Origin: Ignavibacteria bacterium UBA2373
GTDB lineage: Bacteria > Bacteroidota > Ignavibacteria > Kapaibacteriales > UBA961
DNA length: 54,035 nucleotides
Assembly (NCBI GenBank): GCA_002344005.1
Contig: DDTD01000082.1
Location: forward strand, 1-54,035
Reading direction: 5' to 3'
Position numbers and translations under genes: made by a program. This document shows positions 33,479 through 43,103 of this stretch, piece after piece. Within the stretch, counting starts at the first letter, position 1; the number at the start of each line of letters is the position of its first letter. The notes beneath the pieces were generated by a model. It saw nothing but the letters and a program-made list of their open reading frames with translations. It made no database searches and was not told where the DNA came from.

Positions 33479-35185
33479 CTATGATTGTACTAATTGTCTT
33501 GCACTTTCAATTGTTGCTTCTGATATGTTCTCACCACTTAATAACTTCGCGACTTCTTGTATATGATTTTCAGCATCAAGAACATGAGCAGAAATAACGG
33601 TTCTTGTTTTCGTTGTCTTTTTTTCTACGACTATATGGGTTTCTGCAAAAGCAGCAACTTGCGGTAAATGCGTGATTGCGATAACCTGATGATATTCTGC
33701 AAGTTCTTTTATCACTTTGCCTACTTTTTGCGCTATCCTGCCGCTTATACCAGTATCAATTTCATCGAAGACGAGCATTGGCAGTCGGTCATTTTTTGCC
33801 AAGATGGATTTTAATGCAAGCAATACCCGTGATATTTCACCACCGGATGCTGTCTTTGACAATGGTTTAAGTTGTTCTCCTTTGTTTGTCGAAATATAAA
33901 ACTCACATTTATCCGCACCGTTTGGATGGGCTTCATAATACTTGTTTTGTAACAGTAAGCATGGTTTATCATAACTGAATTCACAGGGCTTTTGCTCTAA
34001 ACGTGCTTCGAAAACAGGAGAAGAGATACTAAGAGATTCTAGTAAAGCGACAATTTCTTTCGTGACATGTTTCGAAATCTTTTCGCGTTTTTTCTTGAGA
34101 GTTTCTGCAATGTCAGAAAGTTCTTTTATCAGTGTGTCTATTTCTTGCTCTACATTGTGAATAAGTGCAGTAAAATCATCACTTTGTTGTAATTCTGATG
34201 ATAAAGATTCCATCAATTCATACGCAGCATCAACAGAACCATACTTCTTTTTGAGGCGATTTAATTGAGATATTCGTTCTCGTACAGTCGTAATTCTTTC
34301 TGCATCAAAATCAATGTGAGAACTGTAACGCTGTGCAAATAAGGCTGTTTCTTCTAAGGAAACCAAAGCACTTTTACATTCGGTGATATATCCCGAAAAT
34401 GAAGTATCATATTGTACTAAATCTTCGAGCATTGAAATAGTTCTGGCAATCGAATCACCCACATTTTTATGGTCTTCATAAAAAAGTTGATAAATATCAT
34501 GACAATGGGAATATATTTTTTCGTGGTTTTCTATACGCAGTAATTCTTGATGCAGTTCCTCAAATTCGTTTTTCTTTGGGTTTATGGCTGTTAGTTCTTG
34601 TAATTGAAATTTTTTATATTCACGGAGTGAGCGCAATTCTTGTTCATTGTTAATATAACTCGAACGTTTTTCAATGAGAGCGATGAGGTCATTATATGTT
34701 GTGGTATATGTTTTTGTTAGTTCACTAATCCCCCCTATGCTGTCTAAAAGGCGTAAATGTTCTTCTACACGGAAAAGAGATTGGTGTTCATGTTGACCGT
34801 GGAAATCAACAAGCAATTCACCCAGCGATTTGACTAAAGAATAGGGAGCAGGGGAATCATTGACAAAAGAGCGTGATTGACCTTTGGAAGTAATCTCGCG
34901 ACGAATAATGACTTCGTCAGGATGTACATCGTATTCTTTACTGAGCAAGAGCTCATTAATATCCGGATTGGCGACTATATCGAATCTGCCTTCAACAATG
35001 GCTTTTGCACTGCCGGAACGTACCAAATCGGAAGAAGCACGCTCGCCAAGAATGAGCATAAGTGCATCTACAATAATGGACTTACCGGCACCGGTCTCGC
35101 CGGTGATGATTGTAAGACCTGATGAAAATGAGAGTTCAACAGATTCTATAAGTGTAAAGTTTGAAATAGTCAGATGTTTTAGCAT
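33479..35185 (-). CDS. recN: DNA repair protein RecN
   Basis: A 568-residue SMC-like ATPase acting in recombinational repair of double-strand breaks. The start is the ATG of MLKHLTISNF; extra upstream codons in frame are not family-like. Walker A is GETGAGKS near residue 33. The two coiled-coil arms run from about 150 to 370. The C-terminal half has KTASGGEISRVLLALKS and the Walker B FDEIDTGISGRIAQKVG, followed by VIAITHLPQVAAF. It heads the long run that includes dprA and comF, with a terminator directly upstream of it. Confidence 0.95.
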   Translation of the reverse strand: MLKHLTISNFTLIESVELSFSSGLTIITGETGAGKSIIVDALMLILGERASSDLVRSGSAKAIVEGRFDIVANPDINELLLSKEYDVHPDEVIIRREITSKGQSRSFVNDSPAPYSLVKSLGELLVDFHGQHEHQSLFRVEEHLRLLDSIGGISELTKTYTTTYNDLIALIEKRSSYINNEQELRSLREYKKFQLQELTAINPKKNEFEELHQELLRIENHEKIYSHCHDIYQLFYEDHKNVGDSIARTISMLEDLVQYDTSFSGYITECKSALVSLEETALFAQRYSSHIDFDAERITTVRERISQLNRLKKKYGSVDAAYELMESLSSELQQSDDFTALIHNVEQEIDTLIKELSDIAETLKKKREKISKHVTKEIVALLESLSISSPVFEARLEQKPCEFSYDKPCLLLQNKYYEAHPNGADKCEFYISTNKGEQLKPLSKTASGGEISRVLLALKSILAKNDRLPMLVFDEIDTGISGRIAQKVGKVIKELAEYHQVIAITHLPQVAAFAETHIVVEKKTTKTRTVISAHVLDAENHIQEVAKLLSGENISEATIESARQLVQS

Positions 35186-35232
35186 AACCTTAGAATAATG
35201 GGCAAAATTATCAAAAGTCAGCAATACAACAT

Positions 35233-35266
35233 AAAAAAAGGTCATGAAAACATCATGACCTTTTTT
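35233..35266 (-). terminator. Bidirectional-looking terminator between the Omp28-like gene and recN
   Basis: AAAAGGTCATGA pairs with TCATGACCTTTT around a short AAACA loop, with A- and T-runs on both flanks. On the minus strand it ends the gene at 35288-37465. Confidence 0.9.
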
Positions 35267-35287
35267 ACTGAAGTAAGTTTGTATATC

Positions 35288-37465
35288 TTATTTCGCAACG
35301 ACGAATGGAATTCTTACGGTACGACCATTGATTGTTGCAACCGCTGTATAAGCACCATTTGACAATGAGCTTGTGCTAACATTGACTGAATTTGCTCCGT
35401 TTTGAACATTTTTTTCAAAAGAATTAACAAGTTGACCAAGAGCATTTACGATAGTAAAGTTTGTTGAAGTCTCTGTTGTTGATTCGAAAGAAAGAGTAAC
35501 GGAATTGCCTGTGCTTGGATTAGGTGTAGCAAATGAAGTAGAGATAGCATTGTCTAATTCTTCAGCACTTGTTGTTGAACCAAGTAGTAAGTAGTTATAA
35601 GCAAGTGACAAAAGGTCTTCTCTTAATGTTGCAGAAGCAATTGCTAAAGGACTAAAGCCCATATACACAATTCTACGACCATCTTTTTCATTACGCACTG
35701 CTGCAATATTGCTTTTTTCTTCATCAAAGTATAGTGAAGCAACTGAAGTACTGTTTGGTCTTAACAACATACTTTCTGTGAAAAGAGAATAAGTACTGTT
35801 TGTTGTTGATGTGTTACATTTTGCATAGAACATATCACCAACAGGGTCACCATCAATACCTGTTAAGATGAAAGATGTAAGAGTATTACCTGAATATCTT
35901 TGTGTCAGTTCATTGAGTGTTATGCCGAGCTCTTTTTCATAAAAATCACGAGCTGCATCTGTAGAGTATTTATCTTCAGAGCCATAGGTAGCAGACATAG
36001 CAGCTAAGCCGGTTACAAGTACATGTTTTTTATTATTGATTAAGTTACCAATAATATCCATTGGTGTACCTTCAACATCAGCTTCATCTAAAGCAAAGCC
36101 TTCCAAGTTGAAAACGCCCATTTCCAATTTATCCATTGGTAAATTTTTCATGATTTCTACATTCAATGGAATTGCAACAGATTTGTTCATGAGGTTATCA
36201 TTAGTATTCATTGCCTTGTACGTAGAGTTGAGAAGAAAATCTGAACTTGTTCCTGCAAATACAGCATAACGCGCATTATCGCTCATTACCCAGAATGAAG
36301 TTGAGCTTGGACGGGAGAAACCGTCTGTAATATTTTGCGGAGTTGATTTGATGAGAATGGGAAGACAAGCAGCAACATTGTCAGCTTTAACTATCAATTC
36401 AATATTTGCAGTACCTTTCGCAGGTACAGTAACAACCGATTCTTTAAGTGAAACATTCCAATCTGATGGAATTGAAGTAGTATTCGTAATTTCTAATTTT
36501 ACTTCAATGGCTTTATCGCTAGAGTTACTAAGTGTACCGGCAGAAGTTGTATTTTCACCTGTAGTGACTGTTGAACTGACTTTACTCATTGCGATTGGAG
36601 CAGAATATACAGGCATATTGGAAAGCGGTGCTTCTGCTGCATTAAGAATTTCACCTTTAGTTAAGTCTGCGTCGGAAAGTTGAGCAACAACAACATATTT
36701 GACATGATATGGTTTATAGTTTGCCGGAACTTTGAATGTATATGCATACTCCGCAACATCACCTTTTTTTGTAGAAGTGATGGAGCTGGCTGTGCCGGCT
36801 GCGCCACCTAATACTTTACGTACTACTTCTCTATGTTGATATCCGATAATAGTTGCCGGAAGCGAATAATATGGATTACCTACAAAATTAGCATTACCGC
36901 TAAGGAAGTTTTTCTGATCATACTGTGGACCTGTGCCGGACACGCTGTCTTCGATTACATAAAGATTAAAGCGTACATCACCGGTTACATCTTTCAAGAA
37001 CTTTGCGGTGACATTGATCGTGGAATTGCCTGTAGCAAAATCGTAATCGACACTTTTAAAGCCAACTTCTACAGCCGGATCAATTTGGAGTCTTCTTTCA
37101 ACCGCTTCCTCCCATTTATCTCTGCCAATACCAATTTTGGTACTTTGTGTAGCTGTTGATAAATCTGCCATATACGCTCTGTCAACACCACCGGCAGGAT
37201 AATATGGAATCACCTGAGCAGAAAGTGCTGAAGTTAATGTTTTGTCTTCCATAGCATCGCCTTGGTGAATTTTAACACCGATAAACCTGTCGCCATACTT
37301 TTCTTCCATAGCTTTCATGACCACGGAACCATCAACACACCAACCGCACCAAGCACCGGTGTATTGCTCCATGAGAACGACTTTTTTACCTGTCTGTGCA
37401 TTAGCACTGAGTAACATTGATGCTGCCGCCGCGGCGGAAACAAAATAAGAAGCAATTTGCTTCAT
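35288..37465 (-). CDS. Omp28-like T9SS cargo with thioredoxin-type N-terminus
   Basis: A 725-residue secreted protein with a signal peptide (MKQIASYFVSAAAAASMLLSANAQ). A thioredoxin-fold, Omp28-type domain (about 25-290) has the redox motif WCGWC (Cys40, Cys43). Middle beta domains (about 295-600) include an NTTSIPSDWNVSL-type Ig-like stretch. A T9SS type A sorting domain forms the last 85 residues (ATPNPSTGNSVTLSF, IVNALGQLVNSF, LSNGAYTAVATINGRTVRIPFVVAK). It should be exported by Sec and then passed through the outer membrane and anchored or released. AAGGTG is near the start. It is divergent from the giant cargo gene at 37677. Confidence 0.88.
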   Translation of the reverse strand: MKQIASYFVSAAAAASMLLSANAQTGKKVVLMEQYTGAWCGWCVDGSVVMKAMEEKYGDRFIGVKIHQGDAMEDKTLTSALSAQVIPYYPAGGVDRAYMADLSTATQSTKIGIGRDKWEEAVERRLQIDPAVEVGFKSVDYDFATGNSTINVTAKFLKDVTGDVRFNLYVIEDSVSGTGPQYDQKNFLSGNANFVGNPYYSLPATIIGYQHREVVRKVLGGAAGTASSITSTKKGDVAEYAYTFKVPANYKPYHVKYVVVAQLSDADLTKGEILNAAEAPLSNMPVYSAPIAMSKVSSTVTTGENTTSAGTLSNSSDKAIEVKLEITNTTSIPSDWNVSLKESVVTVPAKGTANIELIVKADNVAACLPILIKSTPQNITDGFSRPSSTSFWVMSDNARYAVFAGTSSDFLLNSTYKAMNTNDNLMNKSVAIPLNVEIMKNLPMDKLEMGVFNLEGFALDEADVEGTPMDIIGNLINNKKHVLVTGLAAMSATYGSEDKYSTDAARDFYEKELGITLNELTQRYSGNTLTSFILTGIDGDPVGDMFYAKCNTSTTNSTYSLFTESMLLRPNSTSVASLYFDEEKSNIAAVRNEKDGRRIVYMGFSPLAIASATLREDLLSLAYNYLLLGSTTSAEELDNAISTSFATPNPSTGNSVTLSFESTTETSTNFTIVNALGQLVNSFEKNVQNGANSVNVSTSSLSNGAYTAVATINGRTVRIPFVVAK

Positions 37466-37602
37466 AGAACACCTTATAGAAATTGTGAATAAAGTTTAAC
37501 TTTAACAGATACGTAAAAATAGCACTTTTTTTGAAACTGATATTAACAAATTGTAATATTTTAACAAAAAAAACTGTTGAAGAGAAAAATTTGCCATCTT
37601 TT

Positions 37603-37634
37603 TTTGTTACAAACGAGAAAAAAAGGCATCTTTG
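37603..37634 (+). promoter_or_regulatory. Candidate Bacteroidota-type promoter for the 1808-residue cargo gene
   Basis: A TTTTG element (TTG at 37604-37606) is followed after 20 bases by CATCTTTG (37627-37634). This differs at one position from the Bacteroidota -7 consensus TAnnTTTG and has the usual 19-21 base spacing. The ATG lies 43 bases beyond. Confidence 0.45.
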
Positions 37635-37676
37635 CAGTAAGTATCTGACTTCACCCATTAACAAGCGCGGATTGAT

Positions 37677-40600
37677 ATGAAAAATTTGTACTCGGTTTTG
37701 ATTCTTACTTTGTTCTTGTCTTCGATGAGTTTTCTTTCAGCTCAGGAGATAAATCCACGAAGTGGTTTCATCGAAAACAAGGGACAATGGCATAAAAATG
37801 CACTGTTCTTGACCCATACTAATGATGGCGATGCGTGGATTACCAAATCCGGTATTGCATTTTCATTTACGCAAACTACCGCTTTGCTTACTAATAAGCA
37901 GGCAGAGTTTTCACTCAAGAAAAAAAGCATCACTATTGAACGTAAGGTTCATGCAGTACACATGGATATGGTGAATAGTACTTTCAATCCCGCACATGTG
38001 GAAAAGTTATATGCGATGCCCGGGGTTCAAAACTATATACTCGGCAATGACCCGAAAAAATGGCAAAAAGATGTTCATATCTATAAAGAAGTCCGCATCA
38101 AAAATGTCTATAATGGCATAGATGCTCGTTTCTATCGTGAAGGTGGTTCCATACGCTATGACTTTATCGTTGCACCAAAAGCCAATCCTTCACAAATACG
38201 TTTTACTCTCAAAGGTGCAACTTCATGGACGGTTAATAAAGCAGACAATGTTCTTTCGATACAAACAGTTCATGGAGAATATCATCATGCAGGTCTAAAA
38301 GCATATCAGATTCTCAATGGTAAAGAAGAAATTGTACCATGTTCTTTCGTTCAATCAGGCAATACGATTCAATTCGAGGTAAAAAGAAAGGATCCAAATG
38401 CACCCTTAATAATTGATCCGATTATATATTCAACGTTTCTCGGTGGATCAGGTGATGGTGAAGTGGTGAATGATGTCGCCGTAGATGTCAATTTCAGACA
38501 AAAGGAAGATGCTTATTATGTTGGTACGACAAGTTCACCCGATTTTCCCATTCGCCCGGGAGTAAGAACAATCAAAGGTCAAGATGCATTTCTCGCAAAA
38601 TTTAGTAAATTGAGCGGTGTGCCGGTTTATACTACATTTATTGGCGGCGATAATACAGAAGAAGGATTCGGAGTGGTCGTTGATTCGAAAGATAGACCAT
38701 GGATTTGTGGTTCAACGCGTTCGACGAATTTTCCGAATCCGGGAAATCTTGGCGGATCATTGCAAGGAACACAAGACGGTTTCATCTTAAGACTTAATAA
38801 TGCCGGTAGCGCACCGGAAATGGGTAAATATGTTGGAGGACCAAGTAGCAGTGAAACGTTGCGTGCCATCGTTGCCGATGCAAATAGCAATGTGTATGTT
38901 GTGGGGAGTGCCGGAACAAATTTCCCCACTTCGCCCAATAATGTCTATAAAAGAACTAATCCTTTAGTGCCTCCACCTATACCGGGTGGACCTGATGCTG
39001 AAATTGATGATGCTCTTGTTGGAAAATATGCAGAAAATGGTACTCAGATTTGGGCGAGTTATCTCGGTTCTGCCGGAACCGTAGATATAGGCGAAGATAT
39101 TAAACTTGATAAAGGAACATCACAGCCGATTGTGTCAGTGACTACTCTTGGTACGGGCTATCCGGTAACAGCCGGTGCATTAGGAAGTCCAGACCCTGAT
39201 GGTCAAGCGGCTGATATTGGCATCACCAAATTTAATGCAAATGGTCAATCGCTCGCATGGTCAGCGGTAATAGGAGGCAGTTCTAATGAAACTAACTCTA
39301 AAATTGATATTGATGTCGGCGGTAATGTCTATTGCGTGTGCGGTACCATGAGTGCTAATTTTCCTATGCGTACTCCTGTACAGGGGATGATGGGAAGTGA
39401 TATTGATATTGCAATTTTTAAACTTAATAGCGGTGGTGCTTCTTTAGGGTATTCAACCTATTGCGGTGGTTCAGAGACAGAAATTCCCGGCGATATTGCG
39501 GTGGATGCAACCCTAAGGGCTTATGTCGCATTTTCAACGAATTCGACCTCACTCGGTACATTCTTAAATAGTTCAACTGCGTATCAACCAATGCCGATAC
39601 AGGGTGTTGATGGAGCTTTGGTTCGTTTAACCTCACAAGGTTTGGCGGACTATGGGACATACTTTGGTGGTAATGGGGCAGACTTTTTCCATGCGATTGC
39701 GGTTGATGTGCGTGGTAATACCTATATAGGCGGTAAATCTGCATCAACTGACTATCCGTTAAAAGACGCTTTTGACACGGAAGTGAATGCGCCGGGTGGA
39801 GATGCTATTGCGACAAAATTTTGTATTTCATTGAGTGAGCCGTGTACTATAACTTTTGATATAACAGGTGAGGCAGTCAATAAGACAATATGTGAAGGGG
39901 AAGAGGTCCAAATCGGTCAATTAGCTTCTAATACTAAAGATCGGGTGACGTATGAATGGGTAGTAGAAAATCCACTCACAGGTGGGAGTATTCTCAATCC
40001 TGCCGATCCAAGACCTTTTGTCAAACCCACAGCAACCTCGAAATATATATGCACTGCTTATGATGGTGCTTGTTGCCCTGTAGTGTCTGAAGTTACCGTG
40101 ACTGTTTTACCTGCACCGAAAGTTGAGCTAGGAAATGAAATTATTATCTGCGAAGGCGAATCACTACAAATAGGCGTTGTAGCAACAGGAGGTTCGGGCA
40201 ATTATTCATATTCATGGGAACCCAAAGTGAATATTTCGGATCCCAATGCTGCGCAGCCCACCGTTACACCAAAAGTTAATACTGTTTATCGTGTCACTGT
40301 CACGGATATTGGTGCAGACAGACCTTGTGTAAGTAAAGATGAAATAAGAATAACTGTGAACCCCAAACCGATTATTGATGCTGGGGAAGATAAAGTAATT
40401 TGTGCCGGTGTAGGTAAAGTTATCGGTCGTAAAGCGACAAACGGTACGCCGCCATTTACATATAAATGGACACCTGAAAATGGATTAGATAATCCAAGCA
40501 GTGACAGTCCTATTGCTACGCCTACTCAATCACAGATGTACACAGTTACCGTCACAGACAGTAAAAATTGTGTTACTCTTGATTCCGTGTTTGTGACAGT

Positions 40601-43103
40601 GAATCCCGAAATTCTTTCCTCATTACCTTCTGCGGTTACAATTTGTGCCAATCAAGACTATACGATTAAATCAGGGATAAAAGGCGGGAAAGGTACATTA
40701 AAAATATTATGGGAACCGGCAACCGATTTAAGCAGTCGTTTTGTTGCTGAACCTATTGTCAAAAAATCAACTCCGGGTATTTATCCCTATACAGTTACTA
40801 TTACAGATTCGAATAATTGTACTCTGAAAAAAACAATAACATTGACTGTGCGCGAAGGAGTTACACTAACTGCATCAAAACCGGTACTTGATTTTGGCGT
40901 ATTATCAAGTTGTATATCCTCAAAACTTGATTCTGTCGAAATTACCAATAATGAAAAAGAGACAATTGCTTTTACTACTGTTGAATCTGTGACAGGTGAT
41001 TTTGCTTTTGCAGATCAACTGCCAATCAATATAAATGCCGGAGAAAAAAAATGGATTAAATTCAGATTTATACCTACAAAACAAGGTAATAATTCGGGTG
41101 AAATATCACTTAAAACAGATATTTGCAGCTTATTGTTTCCAATTAAATTATCAGGTTCAAAAGACGCATTACTTACTACTTCTGACCCCTCCTCAATTAC
41201 TTTTTTGAATAGAAAAGTCTGTGATATACAGAAGGATACGACTCTTGTTATTAGAAATACTACCGCTGATAAATCAATAACATATTTATTTGATAAAGCA
41301 ACGATTCAACAACCGTTTGAATTAATTTCTCCCAAAGGCACTGTCAATATTGGTCCTAATAGCGTTCAAGAAGTAAAAGTTCGTATAAACACGGCAGTTG
41401 CCGGAGATTATAACAATGTACTTACAATTCCATTCTCATCCGAAAACTGTAATGATTCACTCAAAATAACTCTTACAACAAGAATTATCAATCCGACCAT
41501 TGCATACTCTACGACAATGAATTTGGGTACAATTGTTGGATGTGTGCAATCTAAAGATACAACTCTCACAATACGTAATTCTTCTGATACACCTATAACA
41601 ATTACCCAATTTTCTTCTTCTACTATATTGCTACAAAGCAATGATTTACCATTGACTCTTGATAAAGATGAAGTACAAAATATAAGAGTTAAAATAACTC
41701 CGCTAGGGGATGGCGCTTTCTCTGAAAATATATTTATTATCTCTGAACCATGTACAGTAAATAATCCACTTTCGATTTCAGGAAATAAAGCAGGTGTTTT
41801 GTTTACGGTATCTAAAAGTATTGACTTTGGAGTTGTGCCAAACTGTATTGCAACCGCAGATATAACAAAAGATATTGAAATTGTGAACAAATCGGGTGGA
41901 ACAACAGTTGGCAGAATAAAAAACATTCAATATATTGGTAATGATTTTACAACAGATATTATTGTGGGAACTACATTAGAAAAAGATATACCGGCTGTAT
42001 TTAAAGCGAAATTTAATGGAAATATTGCTGAAAATAAGACCTTTAGTACAAAAGCTATTATAACGCTTGAACCTTGTGATGTAATTGATACTATAGCAAT
42101 AAATTTGACAGCACAACAACCACAACTTACGCTTGCTGATGGCGGTATAGTTCTATTCTCTCAAACTTCAACATCGCCGCAAACACAATCGTTAGTAATT
42201 ACGAATTCAAATAATTTTCCATGGACGATAAAATCTGTACAAGGAAAATCGCCACAAGTGACAACGAAGCCGGCAGGCGGAAATAATTTCCCGATCGAAA
42301 TACCCGCAAATGGTTCCATTTCAATTGATGTGACTTTGCAGGCAAATGCAACAATAGTATCGGATACAATGATTGTTGAGTTTGATTATGGAAACGGTTC
42401 TTGTACGCAAAATGCGATTGCAATTGTTTCTATTGGAGATTCGCCACTAAAATCAACAGTAACTTTGGGGAATTCTAAAGTTGTCCCCGGTGAGTTATTC
42501 GATTATCCACTTACGGTAAATAATATTCCACAATCTATCATTGGTACTAATCAAACAATAAGTGGCCTTTTACGGTACGACAAAAATCTTATTGTTGACC
42601 GTGAAAAAAAATGTGTTGTTGTCGGTGAAGAATGTGAACATGTATTTACACAAAATATTCAAATTCAAAATCCTACAATAGTCAATATTCCAATGTTGGC
42701 TTTACTTGGTGATACAACAATAACCGCAGTGAAACTCAAAAATATTAGTTTGGGAAATCTGCCTATATCCTTTGCAGTTATTGATGGAACAATTACTATT
42801 GATAATACCTGTACCGATGAGCAAAGATTTTTCATAACTACGCCTCCGACTCTGATTAAATCAGTAAATCCAAATCCATTGGTTAATATGTTACATGTTA
42901 ATTTTTCAGTTAGTGAAAATGGTATTACAGAAATATATATTTTTGATCTTTTCGGCAATAAATCGGCAACATTGTTTACACAAAATCTATATCCGGGTGA
43001 ATATAAATTAGATTTTCCTGTAAACATAGCATCGGGTACCTACTTATTACATATTCGAACTGCAACACGCAGTCATTCAACAAGAATTACGGTGGTGGAT
43101 TAA
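37677..43103 (+). CDS. Giant T9SS cargo: SBBP propeller, PKD-like and ASH repeats
   Basis: A 1808-residue secreted, probably surface-exposed protein. After the signal peptide (to about SAQ, residue 23) comes a cap region (to about 260; SGFIENKGQWHKNALF, KKWQKDVHIYKEVRIKNVYNGIDARFY) typical of SBBP proteins. SBBP propeller repeats fill about 265-720 (STFLGGSGDGEVVNDVAVD, YTTFIGGDNTEEGFGVVVD, YSTYCGGSETEIPGDIAVD, YGTYFGGNGADFFHAIAVD). Four PKD/SprB-like repeats follow (about 740-1060), each starting near ICEGE or ICAG and carrying YSYSWEP/FTYKWTPENG. Five ASH-type repeats span about 1065-1590, most with a cysteine pair. The last 80 residues are a T9SS sorting domain (NPNPLVNMLHVNF, EIYIFDLFGNKSATL, SGTYLLHIRTATRS). 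Its stop shares TAATG with the next gene. Adhesion is the likely role; the ligand is unknown. Confidence 0.9.
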   Translation: MKNLYSVLILTLFLSSMSFLSAQEINPRSGFIENKGQWHKNALFLTHTNDGDAWITKSGIAFSFTQTTALLTNKQAEFSLKKKSITIERKVHAVHMDMVNSTFNPAHVEKLYAMPGVQNYILGNDPKKWQKDVHIYKEVRIKNVYNGIDARFYREGGSIRYDFIVAPKANPSQIRFTLKGATSWTVNKADNVLSIQTVHGEYHHAGLKAYQILNGKEEIVPCSFVQSGNTIQFEVKRKDPNAPLIIDPIIYSTFLGGSGDGEVVNDVAVDVNFRQKEDAYYVGTTSSPDFPIRPGVRTIKGQDAFLAKFSKLSGVPVYTTFIGGDNTEEGFGVVVDSKDRPWICGSTRSTNFPNPGNLGGSLQGTQDGFILRLNNAGSAPEMGKYVGGPSSSETLRAIVADANSNVYVVGSAGTNFPTSPNNVYKRTNPLVPPPIPGGPDAEIDDALVGKYAENGTQIWASYLGSAGTVDIGEDIKLDKGTSQPIVSVTTLGTGYPVTAGALGSPDPDGQAADIGITKFNANGQSLAWSAVIGGSSNETNSKIDIDVGGNVYCVCGTMSANFPMRTPVQGMMGSDIDIAIFKLNSGGASLGYSTYCGGSETEIPGDIAVDATLRAYVAFSTNSTSLGTFLNSSTAYQPMPIQGVDGALVRLTSQGLADYGTYFGGNGADFFHAIAVDVRGNTYIGGKSASTDYPLKDAFDTEVNAPGGDAIATKFCISLSEPCTITFDITGEAVNKTICEGEEVQIGQLASNTKDRVTYEWVVENPLTGGSILNPADPRPFVKPTATSKYICTAYDGACCPVVSEVTVTVLPAPKVELGNEIIICEGESLQIGVVATGGSGNYSYSWEPKVNISDPNAAQPTVTPKVNTVYRVTVTDIGADRPCVSKDEIRITVNPKPIIDAGEDKVICAGVGKVIGRKATNGTPPFTYKWTPENGLDNPSSDSPIATPTQSQMYTVTVTDSKNCVTLDSVFVTVNPEILSSLPSAVTICANQDYTIKSGIKGGKGTLKILWEPATDLSSRFVAEPIVKKSTPGIYPYTVTITDSNNCTLKKTITLTVREGVTLTASKPVLDFGVLSSCISSKLDSVEITNNEKETIAFTTVESVTGDFAFADQLPININAGEKKWIKFRFIPTKQGNNSGEISLKTDICSLLFPIKLSGSKDALLTTSDPSSITFLNRKVCDIQKDTTLVIRNTTADKSITYLFDKATIQQPFELISPKGTVNIGPNSVQEVKVRINTAVAGDYNNVLTIPFSSENCNDSLKITLTTRIINPTIAYSTTMNLGTIVGCVQSKDTTLTIRNSSDTPITITQFSSSTILLQSNDLPLTLDKDEVQNIRVKITPLGDGAFSENIFIISEPCTVNNPLSISGNKAGVLFTVSKSIDFGVVPNCIATADITKDIEIVNKSGGTTVGRIKNIQYIGNDFTTDIIVGTTLEKDIPAVFKAKFNGNIAENKTFSTKAIITLEPCDVIDTIAINLTAQQPQLTLADGGIVLFSQTSTSPQTQSLVITNSNNFPWTIKSVQGKSPQVTTKPAGGNNFPIEIPANGSISIDVTLQANATIVSDTMIVEFDYGNGSCTQNAIAIVSIGDSPLKSTVTLGNSKVVPGELFDYPLTVNNIPQSIIGTNQTISGLLRYDKNLIVDREKKCVVVGEECEHVFTQNIQIQNPTIVNIPMLALLGDTTITAVKLKNISLGNLPISFAVIDGTITIDNTCTDEQRFFITTPPTLIKSVNPNPLVNMLHVNFSVSENGITEIYIFDLFGNKSATLFTQNLYPGEYKLDFPVNIASGTYLLHIRTATRSHSTRITVVD

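Noticed and set aside
41408..41926. 172-codon minus-strand open frame
   Set aside because: It is antisense to the ASH repeats of the giant cargo, and its composition follows that gene's codons in reverse.
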